From: Nyssa sinensis | Lineage: Eukaryota; Streptophyta; Magnoliopsida; Cornales; Nyssaceae | DNA: 64,000 bases | Direction of reading: 5' to 3' | Assembly (NCBI GenBank): GCA_008638375.1 | Contig: VIRR01000525.1 | Span: 1 to 64,000 of the forward strand | Shown here: positions 11,875 through 25,332 of the stretch, piece by piece | Layout: each line of letters begins with the position of its first letter | Numbering within the stretch: the first letter of the stretch is position 1 | Translations under genes and position numbers: made by a program | Notes under the pieces: model-generated | The model's input: the letters and a program-made list of their open reading frames with translations, nothing else | Told to the model about the DNA's origin: nothing | The model's database searches: none

Positions 11875-13988
11875 CCACGCTAGCAATAGCATGCCCTTTT
11901 CTCTAGGTCCACCCAACCACATAACCATCCTCTTGTTATATAGTATATACAGACACGCACTAACATGTGTGTGTATATGTGTCTATATATATATATAAGT
12001 AAAACCTTACTCCAACCCCCTTTATTTAACATGTAATGCTAGAATTTTATATCACATTATTACAGCGATTTTAGCAACTTCGTAGAGGGCGTTTGTCCCA
12101 CTTTATCCATTAAAAAAATGCGGCTAGCAATAAATAGTAATCATTCAATAAAATTATGTATCATGTTATTGTAATGGTATATTTCAGATTTTTAAAGTAT
12201 TCTAAAATTACGGAAAAATAAACTTCTATAAATCAAGAAAAACATTAAAGTTTATGAGATACTATCATACGATGACGTAGTGTGAGGATTTCATAGGATA
12301 ATTTCTGATTACATGATTTATTGCAATAACAAAAAACATCTTTCTAAATTTTACGGTTGATTTTGGGTCCCCAATAGGTGGTCAAACGACCTTTGAGCAA
12401 ATAATACTCTTAGTCTTTCCTCTTATTCATTTATTTTTTTTGATAATGGGGTGTCTGAACCAACTTGTGCGTACTACAATTAATTTTAAAATTTTGAAGT
12501 TAATGGTCAAATAAATTTCTAATTACTCCAAAATTTAAACTTTTATAAGAATCGAATTTGTGACACTAGGGACAAGTTCTTTAGTTGCCCTCTCCCTTGC
12601 TGATAGTAAAGAAAATACTTATGTGTTGATGTTGCTTGACCATGACAAATTTCAAATGCACATGTACATATATGAGTTTATATATATATATGTATATATA
12701 TATACACACACGTGTATAGATACATACATACATAATATATGTTTTTATTTGAAAGTATGCCAAGGGTTATTAAATAATCACCTCGATAATAGACACTTGT
12801 TGTCATATGATTGGTAGGTATGTCAATAGTTATTAAATAAAAAATTAGTTATACCATAATAATTTTTCCTATATCTTTTTCTCAGTAATGAATTTTACAT
12901 AATCAATTTTTTATAATTTGAAACTCTCCTAAATAAATTCTAAATAACGTTTTCTCACATACAGTTGATGTTTGGACACTTTCTTTTTTTTAATACTATA
13001 CATAAGAGAGCAACTTACGGGTGGTTTCGGACAGGATGTCCTTTCTCTAATCCCGACCTCATCTTCTCCCATCACTAACCTTAATTTTTTTTTAAAATTA
13101 AAACTTTTATTTTGTAAGATAAATTAAAATTTTATTACCAAAATAATTAATATAATAAAAAATAATATGAGAGTGATATGAAAATTATTAAAAGTAATTT
13201 TTTATAGCGTAATTTATTTGTAAATATAATATATATAATGATAATAAAAAACTAATATATAAAAAAAAATACGTAGGAAAAAGAAAAAAGTCTTTCGTTC
13301 ACTTTAAGTTTTTAAGATCTTGTTTACTTTTGCAAAATATTCTATTTATTTTGAATGTAACCATTTGAGAAAATATAACAAAGGATTCAATAGTGATGTA
13401 AAACTTGAATTTTTTCATCACAGTATTAAAATTAATTACAAATGAAAAAAATGTTGCATGAAAGCGATAAAAATAAATAATAAATTAAGTGAAGAGATAA
13501 AATATATGTGATTTGACAAGATGTTTATATATAAAAACAGTGATAGTCAATTTATTAAATATAAAAAAAAATTATAAGAACAAAACTACCACAAATCCGA
13601 AACAAGATCAGTTATTCTCTCTTAAAAAAAAAAATCTTAAAATCACTCATATTTATAGGTGTTACAACATAAGAGACTAATAAGATCAAAACTACCCAAA
13701 ACAAAATAAATAAATAAAAATTTCTAATCGCATCGAGTTATTAAGAACTTAGATAAATTCATAATAGATATTTTGTCTGAAAGTGATCAAACGAACAATA
13801 GAACGGTCTCAAACAAGTTCAATAAATAAAACGTATAAAAAAATATAAAATTTACGTAGTTCGACTATCAAAGATATTACAAGAGTAAAATAACTTTCGT
13901 AATCCAAAACTACCTTGTCATTCTAATGATGACTATTTTTTTATAAGTTAAAATTCAAAAAAATAATACATTTATATAAACTGTTTAT

Positions 13989-14027
<39 letters not shown>

Positions 14028-14383
14028 AACAAAACGAATCTTTATTAAAGTTTTATTTTATTTTTTTGGTCTATATCACAAACGAATTATTAAATATTTA
14101 AATAAAAATTGTTATGATAGTGTCGGCAATACATGCAAGTGATGGGACGTTTTGCCTACTTGACAAGTGCAATTCATGCAGCTGATGGGGCTGTGTTGCC
14201 TACTTCCACAACTATAATCACACCCCTCCAACCTTTGTTTCATTCATCTCCTACATTACATATATATCACAACAATGAATCAAATCCATGAACTTTCCTT
14301 TCAGAACCCATCTAATCAGAAAACTAACCTACATTAAACAAGACAAGGTCCTGAGATCACAACAATCTCATTTCACAAACCCA
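11875..14383. other. AT-rich intergenic stretch, no gene seen
   Basis: Contains (TA)n microsatellites (about 12690-12740 and 13988-14021) and long A/T tracts. No coding region supported. Confidence 0.55.
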
Positions 14384-14617
14384 TCAGATACACATTACTT
14401 GAATTGACACCATTTTCAGCTCAGCAAGCAATTCCCAATAATAATACCAAGTTGAATTTCTGCCAGAATAGGTCGAAATTTCAACAATTTCATAGCAATT
14501 AAGCGCACCAATCACCACACCACTAGCTTCCATTTTCTTGGCTAAATCCAAACACTCCCTCAAAGATCAGATAGTTAATCCAATGGATATGACATATCCA
14601 TGCCCGTCATCTGTCAT
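14384..14617 (-). pseudogene. Interrupted minus-strand reading frame of unknown family
   Basis: A minus-strand frame starts at an ATG (14617) and runs 78 codons to a TGA at 14384-14386, broken once by TGA at codon 17. Before the stop it reads MTDDGHGYVISIGLTI; after it, in the same frame, comes a 60-residue protein-like stretch with LRECLDLAKKMEASGVV and later STWYYYWELLAEL. Upstream on the minus strand (about 14640-14710) are a TATA-like TATAAAAGG and CT-rich TCTCTCT text typical of plant 5' leaders. This suggests a degraded gene or a short exon. I do not recognise the family, and chance openness is possible. Confidence 0.35.
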
Positions 14618-14719
14618 ATGAAATTTCGTTCTCCGCTTTCAGTGAGTTTAGAGAGAGAAAGTTTAGAGAGAGAGTGAGTGACTCCATATTATTTGTCCTT
14701 TTATAGAAAGATTATTCAT

Positions 14720-16870
14720 TACTCCATTCAGATGATATTTTTTATCAAAATTTAGCACGTGACTTCTTTTTCATATTATACCAATTAAATGATATGGCTT
14801 ATTCTATATGTTAAGTTTTGATATACAAAATCATAATTTTTTGAGTATTATTTCATTAATAATTTTTTTTTTTGTGTATTACATTTGGACCAATAAAATT
14901 TTACAAATTAACAAAATATATGAATCGTGCATTAATGTGTTATATATTTATTAACTCGAATACAAATAGGACCAACGAATACCACCATTTGTGGTCACAG
15001 CTTAAATCCCAAAAATAAATCGGTAATATGATAAATCAACTACAATTATGTGACGTTAATAGTATTATATTAATAATTTAATTTAAAAAAAATGTATATA
15101 TATATATATATATATATCCTGTGTCAAATTTAATTGATCATAGAATTTTTTCTTACTATATTACCATTGAATTTTTTTTAAGCTAAATTCCTAGCTTGAA
15201 TAGAGTTGATTATCTTATAATTAATAGATACAGGAGATTAAGAATTTATTACTTATTAGAATTATTAATTATTAATTTTTTTCATACTTTTATTAATCAA
15301 TAAGTATTTTTTACGTGTAAACAATTTTTGATAAAAAAAATAAAACCTTGTATGCAACTTTTTAATAATATTTTAGTTTTTTTTATAAAAATTAAAAATA
15401 CATAGAATACTTAACTATGGCATAAAAAAATTTTAATGTCCATTTCAAGTAAAGAAATTATGTTTTCTAATATTATAATTTTTTTCATTTATAATACTTT
15501 TGATTTCAATTATGTAAAATTAATAAATATATTTATCAAGATATGTCATAAAAAAAATATATATAAATATATGAGCAATGCTACGAATTCTGTTATTTTT
15601 ATTCCACTTTGATCTTACCTCTCAAATAACTGAAAGAATATTATTTATTTAATAAATAATAGGTTTCATTCATGTAAGAGAAGTACGATCAAAGTGAGAT
15701 AAAAATGATAGAATCTTTAGCATTTCTCTCTTTCTATATATATATGTATATCTAAATATATATATAATTATTTTATTTTTTAATAATTAATATTATATAA
15801 AGAGTATTTTGAAAAAAAAATTAATTAATAATTAATAAATAATAAAAAATATTAATTATTTATTATGGAATAAGTTAATTTTTTTAAAATTTATTAATTA
15901 TTAAAAATTATTAAACACATGCTGGACGTTGACGTGTGTAGGTCCTACCTGATATGACTGCCCCACCTTGTCTATGACCACTGTGACTCCGAGGATGACT
16001 CGTTTTCTCTCTCTTCAAATCTTCATCCTATAAATAGCAGGACAAAGATGTACGGAAATAAATATGTTAATCATGATCGATGAATTATAGGCTAATCAAT
16101 GGTCCAGATGACTGGTCAAAATGAACTTTGACACGAATCTATGGTGCTTCAAAACACATCATAACATTCCCTTTATGTTGCTTTACTCCTTTAATGGAGC
16201 TCAACAGAAGCTATTTTCATATCAAAAAAGCATCATCCCCTAGCAACCCAACCCAAAATTTAGAAAAATTCTTCAATAAGATATTATCGTAAATGATGTG
16301 TTATATATATATATATATATGATACAATTCAATTTTTTCAATGATTCTTAAAATATATAAAAAAATATAAATTCACATGACAATTCATTTTCACCGAAAA
16401 AAATACCTTCAAAGACAATATATAAAGTGTCATCCTATTCTTGCTATCATATTTTACTTAAAAATTTTAATTGTTGACGTGATTGTTCAAATATTAGTAA
16501 ATTCAATTTTTTTGTATTAGTCATGTCAAATACGTTTAAAAAATTTAATTCATTAATATTAAAAAATTTAATTAAATAACATCTGAAGAATTACATTAAT
16601 AAATAAAAAAAATTGATCAAAATATTATGATAAACATAATATTATATATATATATATATAAAAGCGTAATTGGTCCCCCTTTCTCTCTCTAGACTAGAAT
16701 ATTAATAACTAGAAATACTTAAAAAGACAGGTATAATGACAGAAAAGATGACAAAACAATCCTTCGTGTCTAAGAATTTAATATTTGCATGGTTATATGG
16801 AGATTATGATATGACTATAGTCTATTAGTCTGGTCTACATTACAAGATCTCATGTGGAAAAGCAAAAAAG
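14720..16870. other. AT-rich intergenic stretch, no gene seen
   Basis: Contains (TA)n runs (about 15096-15118, 16305-16321, 16645-16661) and a hairpin MITE (listed separately). No coding region supported. Confidence 0.55.
15573..15727. mobile_element. Hairpin MITE, ~155 bp
   Basis: Left arm GAGCAATGCTACGAATTCTG...CACTTTGATC pairs with right arm GATCAAAGTG...AGAATCTTTAGCATTTCTC, so almost the whole element folds into one hairpin with a short A/T loop. No clear TSD could be assigned. Confidence 0.6.
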
Positions 16871-16996
16871 GGAAGCTTGCGCCCAAAGCACACCATCCTT
16901 TTATCATCTATGCTCTTTATTAGTTTTTCAATATACACAAGGCAAAGAAGCAAAGCATCTCTTCTTACACACCTTCATATTGCCTTACTTTTCCTT

Positions 16997-17739
16997 GTAA
17001 GTTTCTCACCCTTCCTTCCCTTGCAATTAAGAACTTGGCTACTTCTTTTCTTTTTTCTCTTTTTTATCTCTCATTTAGTATAATATATTTTTTTTTGTGC
17101 AAATACCCACCTAAAGTTTGGAATCTCTGCCCCATTAATGAGTTTCAAATTCATGGGTTTTGATCTTTGAGCTGTTGTTCTGCTGTTCATATTTATTAGA
17201 AGTCCATTAATGACTGGGAATTCCTCATTTGTTTCTTCCTAAGTGCTGTATGATTGCATATCTGTTTGCGGAGGCAAGACTTTGTTGTTGAGCTCTTCAT
17301 GGACTTGGGGTTTCTGCTAGTGGGATTCGATTCTTGGTTCTGCATTTAAGCTTCACATTTTATTTTTTTTTCAAAATTATTCTTCAAAAAAGCATGTAAA
17401 TTTTTTGCAGCAATGGCCTCATTACAGAGCACATATGAAGCTCTACTTTCTATAAAATCATTCTGTTTTTCAGGTTAAAATTGTTTTGTAAATTTTGTTG
17501 TTGGTTTTTCTCTTCATTCTTTCCATCAGAACAGTACACTTTACAGATGAATTCCTTCTGTTTTTCCTCCATTCTTTTCCTATTAGAAATTACTAACAAA
17601 AAGTCCTTGAAATTTGTTTAAATTGTTTCAATTTTTACGGAGATAACCCATTTTTTTAAAAAGTTATTTTCCCTAATTTTTTGCTTCTCCATCTATTGGA
17701 GTTCCAAATTAAATCATCCATTGAACCATAGATTGACAG
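16997..17739 (+). other. Probable 5'-UTR intron of the rolling-stone-like gene
   Basis: A good donor (CTTG|GTAAGT-type context at 16997) and a good acceptor (TTGACAG ending at 17739) bracket a T-rich stretch just upstream of the start codon at 17768. If used, the leader exon ends at 16996 and the second exon begins at 17740, 28 bp before ATG. This is inferred from splice signals only. Confidence 0.4.
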
Positions 17740-17767
17740 GAACAATCAGGGAAGTAACAGTAACAGC

Positions 17768-18255
17768 ATGAGTTTTTTAACAGGAACCCCAAAAAATTCC
17801 TGGCAGCCAGTCATGACTGCTGATACTACCACCACGAGTTATTGGCTGAACTGGAGGGTCTTGCTATGTTCCATTTGGGTTTTAATGGCAATGGTTTTTG
17901 CATCTGTTCTTATTTCAAAGTTTGAAGGTCCCCGGAATTGGAAACAAGGAAGCAGAGAAGCCCAAAAAGAACCTGCAGGAGTGTTGTATGAAGATGAAGT
18001 TTGGAGGCCATGTCTGAAAGGAATACATCCTGCCTGGTTGCTGGCTTTTCGCATTTTTGCATTCTTTGTGCTTCTGATACTCCTGATCCTAAATGGTGCT
18101 GTTGATGGTGGCAGCATATTTTACTTCTATACTCAGTAAGCAGTTCTTTTCCGTGGGTCCATTTCATACAGTACAAACTCTTGCATATGGATGACTTAAT
18201 GTGGGAGTAAATTTTTAGCATGATATAAAGAATGTTGTTTATATACAATTTTCTA

Positions 18256-18286
<31 letters not shown>

Positions 18287-21200
18287 CTATATATACATAC
18301 CCAGTTTTTTTTAAGATCTTTCTATCATATGTTTTCTGGTTCTCTGTATAAGTTAAGCAAGGAAGGGTCTTTACTTTTAAAGGGCATTTTTGTTTTGAGC
18401 TTCATTAACAATGAAACTAATATGTAAATTTTACACATTATAAAGATGGCAGCTTTTACTCATTAAAGGGTTTTAAGGCAATTATGAAATGCAAAAATTG
18501 AAATTTGGCTTCTTGCCTCTAAGTTTGCTTCCCCTCGAAGTTAAAACTTGAAGTTTTTTATTTTTAATGTAAATTCTTATAGAGTTAAAAGAGTTTGAAT
18601 GGGAAGATGCCCTAAAATAAGTTTGAATATTCATTTTCAAATGAAGCTTCCATTAATGCCAGTATTAATTTCATGACATGAGGTATGATTTCATCATTGC
18701 GTATTGCAAATTCTAACTAGTACTATTTTATATTTCACAGGTGGACTTTTGCACTAATCACCATTTATTTTGGGGTATGTCATCTATCTTTAAACAGGGT
18801 TTATGCATTTTTTTATACATATTTCCCTTGTGTTTTATGTCTCATACCCCTTCATGTCTGTGTCTATGCTTGAATCTAATTTTTCCCTTTATATCTTTAT
18901 TAATTTTGATTATGACCTTGTATTGTAGCTGGGATCTTTGCTCTCCATGTATGGATGTTACCAATATCACAATAAAGTTGGTGGAGCTGGGATTGATAAT
19001 GAGGCCTTTGACACAGAGCAGGGCGCTTATGCAGCTCCTACAAATGCAGAAAATTCTAATGCATCCAATGCAGCAAAGTGCTTGGGCACTAATGAAGAAC
19101 CTCATGTCCGTCAAACTGCAGGCTTTTGGGGCTATGTATTTCATATTATTTTCCAGGTGAATTCCAAAAATCATTAATTTCAGTTGTGTAGTTTCTGATT
19201 GAGGATTAAATTTCCCCCACATACCTCCAACCTTTTTGCTGCCCAAAGATAATGTTTGATTATTACACAGCTTGAATCATTGGTAGGTACTGCTTAGTAG
19301 AATTTGGCTCCTCTCTTTTTAGTCCCTCCTTTTTCATGTTTTAATGAAAGGAAGATGTTCTTCTTCACTGTGATGAAGTGTACTGTTGTTAATAATTGGA
19401 TGAAACTGGAGGACTGAACAAAGTGGAGACGAACTCTGCAAAATATTGCAATTTTTTTCTTCATTTTGATGTTGGAAAAAAGTTGATTAGTTGAGAAATA
19501 AGAAACATAATAGCTTTGTTATCTTCCTTACACTAAAATTTTGACTTTTTTTTCTTACTTTTCTTGTAAATAGATGAATGCAGGTGCTGTGATGCTTACA
19601 GACTGTGTCTTCTGGTTCATAATTGTACCATTTCTTGCGATCAAAGATTACAATCTGAATTTTGTGAGTTAATCAACTTTTGTATTTACAAATTATATGT
19701 GATTGTATCCAGACAACATTTTTCTTGCATAATTTTAACAGTGGCTTAAATTATCACATATGTGCAGACTAGGTTACTGTTTTTGTATCATTGAGTTTGC
19801 AATAACTTAAACATTTATGGTTGCGTATAGATCCTCTCATAGACCTCATATGGGAGATGGCAAGATCAATATTCTAATACATTGGCTAATAATCAGTGCC
19901 AAGAAAGCATTCATTTTAGGTAGGATCATTCCCATATCAATTTATTTATGTATAAATTTTTAGTATGTTTTGTAGAGAAAAGTTATAATAAAATGAAAGA
20001 AAAAGAGATCAGATAAAGGTAACTAAATAGAAAAAAATCAAAATTTACTTCATGGCTGTATGTGAGTTCTTTGAACACTCTGCTTGGGCATGCATACCAT
20101 ACCCATTGCTATCTGCACCACACCACTGGCACTTAATTCTGAGTTTTTTCTTGGTTAAGTCCAAAAGAGTTTGAAGAATCTTATATTAATTGTTTGAATA
20201 ACCTCTCTAATTTGCTTTCTGAATAATGTGTTTTATCTTCAATATTGCAGTTGATTATAAGTATGCACACAATCAATGCCATTTTCCTGTTTGGTGATAC
20301 TGCTTTGAATTGCTTGGTAAGTTGCAGCTCTTTATTGGTTTCAATTGATATTCACATTCCCACTTTTGTGATTTATTTTTGAATTTTTTTCCCCTTTCAG
20401 CGGTTCCCTTGGTTTCGAATTGCATACTTCTTCCTGTGGACAGCTGTTTATGCGATTTTCCAATGGATTGTCCATGCCTGTGTCTCAATTTGGTAAGCTT
20501 CCTTTGTTTTTTTTTTTTTTTTTTGCCTCTTTTTAAAATAGAAAAATCTCTTCTACATTCATTTTGTAACAATAACTATTTATTTATGACAGGTGGCCAT
20601 ATCCATTCTTGGACTTGTCATCTTCACTTGCTCCATTATGGTATGTAATCTTTGAAAAAAATGACCTCTTTGAAGTGTTGTAAAACAAATCCTACTTAAG
20701 CTTTATTTAGACAAGGAATTTATATATAGTGGTTCATGATATTGATCCTCCAGGACTGATTTATTGAATTTCAGCAGCCACTTTCAACTAGTTAAAGGGA
20801 AATTTGACATTCTGACACAACCATTACCATCCAAGTTTTGGAAAAGCATGTATTAGACAATCTTTTTTAGTTCATTCCCCTAATTTGTTTCATGTAATTC
20901 AATATTTTGCAAATTATTCATGAGAAATACAGATAGTTCTAATGACCAAATGTCTATTTTTCCCACAATTGGATTTCTTTTCTTCAAATTCCGTTCTTAA
21001 TTTGTTTTCTTCATTACACTAGATATCAGACTCTCCCCATTAATTTCAAAACCGCTATTACTCTCAATTCCCAAAGCACAAAACTTTCTAAATCCCAAGA
21101 ATTGTCAGTCTGAGTTACAGTCTAAGCATCTAAAAAATTTTCTTAAGTTGTTTTCTGTTTGTACCCTTCTCTTGAAATAACATTGGTTTCACAGGTACTT

Positions 21201-21312
21201 ATCGGTGGGATTGATGCATATTCCATGCTTCGGTATTTTTGCTTTGGTAATGAAGATGAAGCACCGTCTGTTGTCAAACTGGTTCCCTCAGTCCTACCAG
21301 TGCAGGAGGTAA
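17768..21312 (+). CDS. Rolling-stone-like multi-pass membrane protein, 8 exons, 347 aa
   Basis: Coding exons: 17768-18135, 18741-18774, 18929-19156, 19574-19663, 20251-20316, 20401-20492, 20593-20640, 21195-21312. All introns are GT-AG and the phases join without a break from ATG to TAA. The protein fits the plant rolling-stone-like family in length and layout; its biochemical role is unknown. About seven hydrophobic segments are visible, at residues ~31-50, 90-109, 124-145, 200-231 (long, perhaps two), 241-258, 266-292 and 308-330. A polar Asn/Ala-rich loop (~150-195) separates segments three and four. The HTINAIFLFGD stretch (246-256) and the Trp-rich motifs near 292-310 look like family landmarks. 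It presumably sits in an internal membrane or the plasma membrane. No neighbour hints at a pathway. Exon structure is firm; function is not. Confidence 0.9.
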
Positions 21313-22151
21313 TTTGGACTGATATCTGATATGAAACCAAACCAGTTTCATAGTTCTGAAAAAAATTTGTGACTTTTCTCCATTAAAGAGGCAGCCATAG
21401 AGCAGAAGAGGAAGAAAGATGCCCATATATATAATCAACAATGAATATGGGTTCCATGTTTCAAGAAGTCATAGACAAAATGAAAAATGTACTTAGTTTT
21501 GCTTTTTGAGGGATGTATACAATGATTATTAAACAATGCATAGTTGTAACTACACATAGAAGTTGTAAAAATTTCATAAGAGAAATTACTATTATTCTCA
21601 GTTTCTCCTTTTATATGTTTGATCTGCACTTTTTTGTTCTTTTTCTTGCTGGGAAGATTACCCAAAGGTTCTTTATAAAAGAAAATTTGAACAAGGCACT
21701 GCTTACCAATTTCTAGTTTTTAATCCATCTATCTAAATGCAAAATAGTTTTGACATTTTTTTATGTAGAACAAGTAGTGGACGAATTCATGAAGCAATTG
21801 TTAAAAAAGAAGTCCAAAATCAAAGTCAAATTGTCTCAAAAAAGTAGTTGAAAATGCTCTAAAAAAATATTTTAGATCTGATCACCTCAACACAAGTATA
21901 CTTGAAACTCTCATATTTTGACCCGAGACAGCCCAATGGACCAAACTTGCCGTTTGTGTTGCGACTGAAGCTGTAGTAGCTGTACTTTGGCCAAATTTGC
22001 ATGTTTCGGCCTTCAATTGGACTTTGCTATTTTTTGGAAGAAGTATTTTTTGCAGTTATTTTGCATAGAAAAATCCAATTCAGTTGTTGTTTGTGGCTGT
22101 TTTCTTCTTCTCTTAGCTAATTTCAAATTTTGGGCTCCATTGCAAAAAACC

Positions 22152-22196
<45 letters not shown>

Positions 22197-22486
22197 TTTA
22201 TCCAATTTTTTTTAAAATTTTCCTACTATTATTAGGATTAGCTTGGTAATTGTGATTTCCTAGTCAACTTAGTAGTTTCCGATCTCTATAAATATAATTT
22301 AATAAACTTCTATTATTCAATTTTCATCATTATTATCCTTTTCTTGTTTGTGATTGTTTCACTGCTAAGATATTGAGGTGCTCGTATCCGATCATTCACG
22401 TCTCGTGCTGCTGTCATTTTTTATGGTCTTATCTATTTCAAGGCAAGGCTTTGTAGTGATATGTCTTTTGGGCTGTCTTATTTAGC

Positions 22487-22535
22487 AGAAATTATCCTAT
22501 ACCAAGCACAGAAATTATCCTATACCAAGCAACTC
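22487..22535. repeat. Two-copy tandem duplication, ~23-bp unit
   Basis: AGAAATTATCCTATACCAAG occurs twice back to back. Similar short duplications (AAGAAAGTGTT... and AAAACTGCT...) follow near 22885-22965. Confidence 0.8.
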
Positions 22536-23213
22536 CTAAAAATTTTGCTGGATGCAGTAACAACATTCTCATCAGCTTGAAGGGTGCCCTTCAATCTATT
22601 ATCATCTGCTATCTCCTGAACTGTAGTTAATCAAAATGTGCCATTTCTTTTCTTCCTTCTTTTTTTTTTTTGGGGGGGGGGGGGGAGGGGGAAGTGTGCC
22701 ATTTCAACTCTATCACCATGTCAACAATTACGACTGAAGAACAGTGACAGATCTTGACCACACTATTCACAATGTTGCTGGAAAGACATACAGAAATTAT
22801 TAGCAAATGAGCAACAGCAATGATTATTGTACATGATTTTGAATCCCCAACATGAAGACTCAGATTAATCCCTTCCTCATCAATGACAAGAAAGTGTTTA
22901 TATAGCTAATAAAACTGCTTTCTTGTCCAAGAAAGTGTTGATTTAACTAAGAAAACTGCTCTATCTTTTCTTTTTTATAATTTTATAAATGATACCGACA
23001 ATATGCAAAGGCATGTCTGATTGGACAAAGTGATGCTCATGGGCCATTGCTGTGTATAAATTTACATCTAATTGGGGCATCACTGTCAAAAAGGAACCAA
23101 GTCAAAGATGGCAAAGAATAGCAACATCTTTACACTTTGTAATGCATTCATTCAGGGAATCAGCAGGGGGAAAAAGAAAGGCACTCCTTACAAGAATCGG
23201 TGGAGCTGCTGTT

Positions 23214-23264
<51 letters not shown>

Positions 23265-23524
23265 GTTCATATGAATCTAACAAGATTTTAAACTGCCAAT
23301 TAACTACATAGCGCAATCGTTCTCTTTTATCAGAGCTTTGAATTGATTGTGTAATGATATGACATTACTGTAAGTTCGCGCTCATATGAAGTCGGATATT
23401 TTTTTTTTATAATAAAGTAGGATGTTTTAATTATTGGATGGCTAAAAACTAGAAACAAAATAATTGGAATAAATGAAAACTCAATTTTTAAATCATCTAA
23501 TAGTTAAAACACATGCCTCATGTG

Positions 23525-23800
23525 CACGGCAGATCCATAAATTTTTGTTAGGGGGGCCAAATAGTAAATATAAAAATTTAAAGAAATTCATATGAATATA
23601 TAAAAAAAATTGAGGGGGCCAAGTCTTCTTTGGTTAAAAAAAAAATTAACAAAATTAGTGATAAAAAAATATAATATCCAAATTTTTAGATAGGACAAAT
23701 CTTATGTTATTAAAAATCTCTAACAAAATTAGTGGTAAAAAAAAACAATATCAAAATTTTTGAGAGGGTCATGGTGCCCCCCTTTGTCCCCCGACATTCT
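23525..23800. repeat. Dispersed repeat with GGGGGGCCAA-type end and internal duplication
   Basis: A segment with GGGGGGCCAAATAGTAAATA begins near 23550 and a related end, GGTGCCCCCCTTTGTCCCCC, lies near 23772-23791. Between them, AAATTAGTG(A/G)TAAAAAAA followed by AATATC(C/A)AAATTTTT is repeated about 90 bp apart. The end style resembles the repeat at 39905-40345. Probably a degraded DNA transposon. Confidence 0.45.
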
Positions 23801-24234
23801 GCCAATATTCATACGAGCTTATGCTTATAATAATATTATTTTATATATATATATATATATCAATTGTTAAAACATATTTTATATAAACTTAAATTTATAA
23901 TAATATTATATTATATAATCTACCCAGCTCAACAAAGTGGGAATAAAATATTGTTAGAATACATATGTACATTACCTTATATATATATATATATATATTA
24001 TTCTCGAATGCTGTGTGGTTTTAAGTAGAAAGATTACTGTATTACAATACATTCACTTTACTGATAAGGTAAAAGCACAACGAATCCACTTTACTTGCTA
24101 CTTGGTGGGGCCTCATGTTCAAAGTAACAACTGACACATTTCACATGGAATTATAGAGAAACTAAACTTGCCGTAGTCACTCCTAAAAATTGTCTAATTG
24201 AAGGCTACACGTTCTTCATTATTTGGGATCTAAC

Positions 24235-25126
24235 TGTCAGACCCTAATACACTAGATTTGGTGGCATGGGGATGGGTGGCATTTCATGTTTGGCGACATT
24301 CGATCAAGTGGGAAGCATAGACATGGGAAGGCATGTCATATTTTAATTTGCTATTGATGGATTTGAATATTTTGACAAGTTGGTTGCATGTCTTGGCAGC
24401 CTTAGCCTAGACAGTGCATAGATGGTACCTGCAGCAGATAAGAGGTGGGTCATGCGACTCTACAAGGGATCATGTCTATTCCTATCAGCCCAACAAAAAT
24501 CACTTTGACATATATAGGGGAGACAATCCCTTGAGCTGGGTGCCATGGGCAGGCAAGCCACATGTACAGAAAGGCCTTGGCACCTTTGGGGCAAGGTTGT
24601 TGGCTAGACCAAAGACGTGTTGTGAGGCATGAGGTGGCTCCATCTTTCAAGTCGAAGGCAATTGCGTGGATAGGTGGCATTGTCTAGAGCAGTGCATCAG
24701 AACTGCTCAACCGTCATGCACAGGTGGCAGCAGATCAGAGGACTTCTGTAACTGCTGGGCACATATGGTAACATAACTACCTAAGACAGATGGCAGTGCC
24801 TAGGACATTGCTTAATGTAATTGTTGTATGTAATGTGCTTATATATATGAGTGCTTGTATGCCATTGTTAGGCAGAGAAAAACAAATAGTGAGCAAGAGG
24901 GAATCTGTAAGTGAGATTGTGTGCACAGTGTCTAGTGCACCTTGTAAGCCTTGGTGGCTCGAAGTGTCCTTTGTATTAAAAAAGGGTTTTGTGAATAAAA
25001 TGTTTTGGGAGTCTTCCTTTGTAGTTTTGTGTACCTTGAGTGTGTGTTTTGAGTGGCTGGTTGCAGGGCAATACCATCACAGGTTGAGCCTCGGTTTTTT
25101 GTTCTTAAGAAAACAACCCCGTGACA
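24235..25126 (+). mobile_element. Solo LTR of an LTR retrotransposon, 892 bp
   Basis: The unit begins TGTCAGACCC and ends CCCCGTGACA, giving perfect 5-bp terminal inverted repeats TGTCA/TGACA, and is flanked by a 5-bp TSD CTAAC (24230-24234 and 25127-25131). Inside are a TATA-like TTATATATATGAG near 24839 and an AATAAAAT polyadenylation-like signal near 24993, in the right order for a plus-oriented LTR. No primer site or coding domain adjoins it, so it is probably the product of LTR-LTR recombination. The open frames within it (for example 24790-25170) are not genes. Confidence 0.8.
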
Positions 25127-25332
25127 CTAACCATGATTGCAGGGTTGTTACTTTAAAAGTTAGACTATAAAAATTTTGAGCTATATGAAAATCAATCTAA
25201 ACAACTCTTAAAAATGTTTCAAAAGCTCAAGCTAACTTAACAAAGTCTTGTGTCAATTATTTAAAATCGGCTACATGAATTATATTTAATCTTAAAACAT
25301 CACGTTTTTGAAGTATAAGAAAAGTCCATAAG

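Larger units (their letters stand above)
21313..24229. other. Intergenic stretch, no gene seen
   Basis: Holds the 3' UTR of the preceding gene at its start, (TA)n microsatellites (about 22159-22198, 23217-23261, 23842-23861, 23980-23998), a G-rich run near 22671-22690, a short tandem duplication (22487-22535) and a dispersed repeat (23525-23800). Frames encoding Ile-Tyr repeats here are microsatellite translations, not genes. Confidence 0.55.

Noticed and set aside
11590..11928. 112-codon minus-strand frame, considered as a gene
   Set aside because: It covers a TRIM with LTRs and primer site and has no recognisable domain.
18842..19246. 134-codon minus-strand frame and overlapping plus-strand frames across exon 3 of the rolling-stone-like gene
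   Set aside because: They cross confirmed splice sites and lack family resemblance. The in-phase 8-exon model explains the region.
23052..23311. Frames with long Ile-Tyr repeats here and elsewhere (1896, 6788, 22000)
   Set aside because: They translate (TA)n microsatellites.
24414..25170. Open frames considered as host genes
   Set aside because: They lie in the solo LTR delimited by TGTCA/TGACA ends and a CTAAC TSD.
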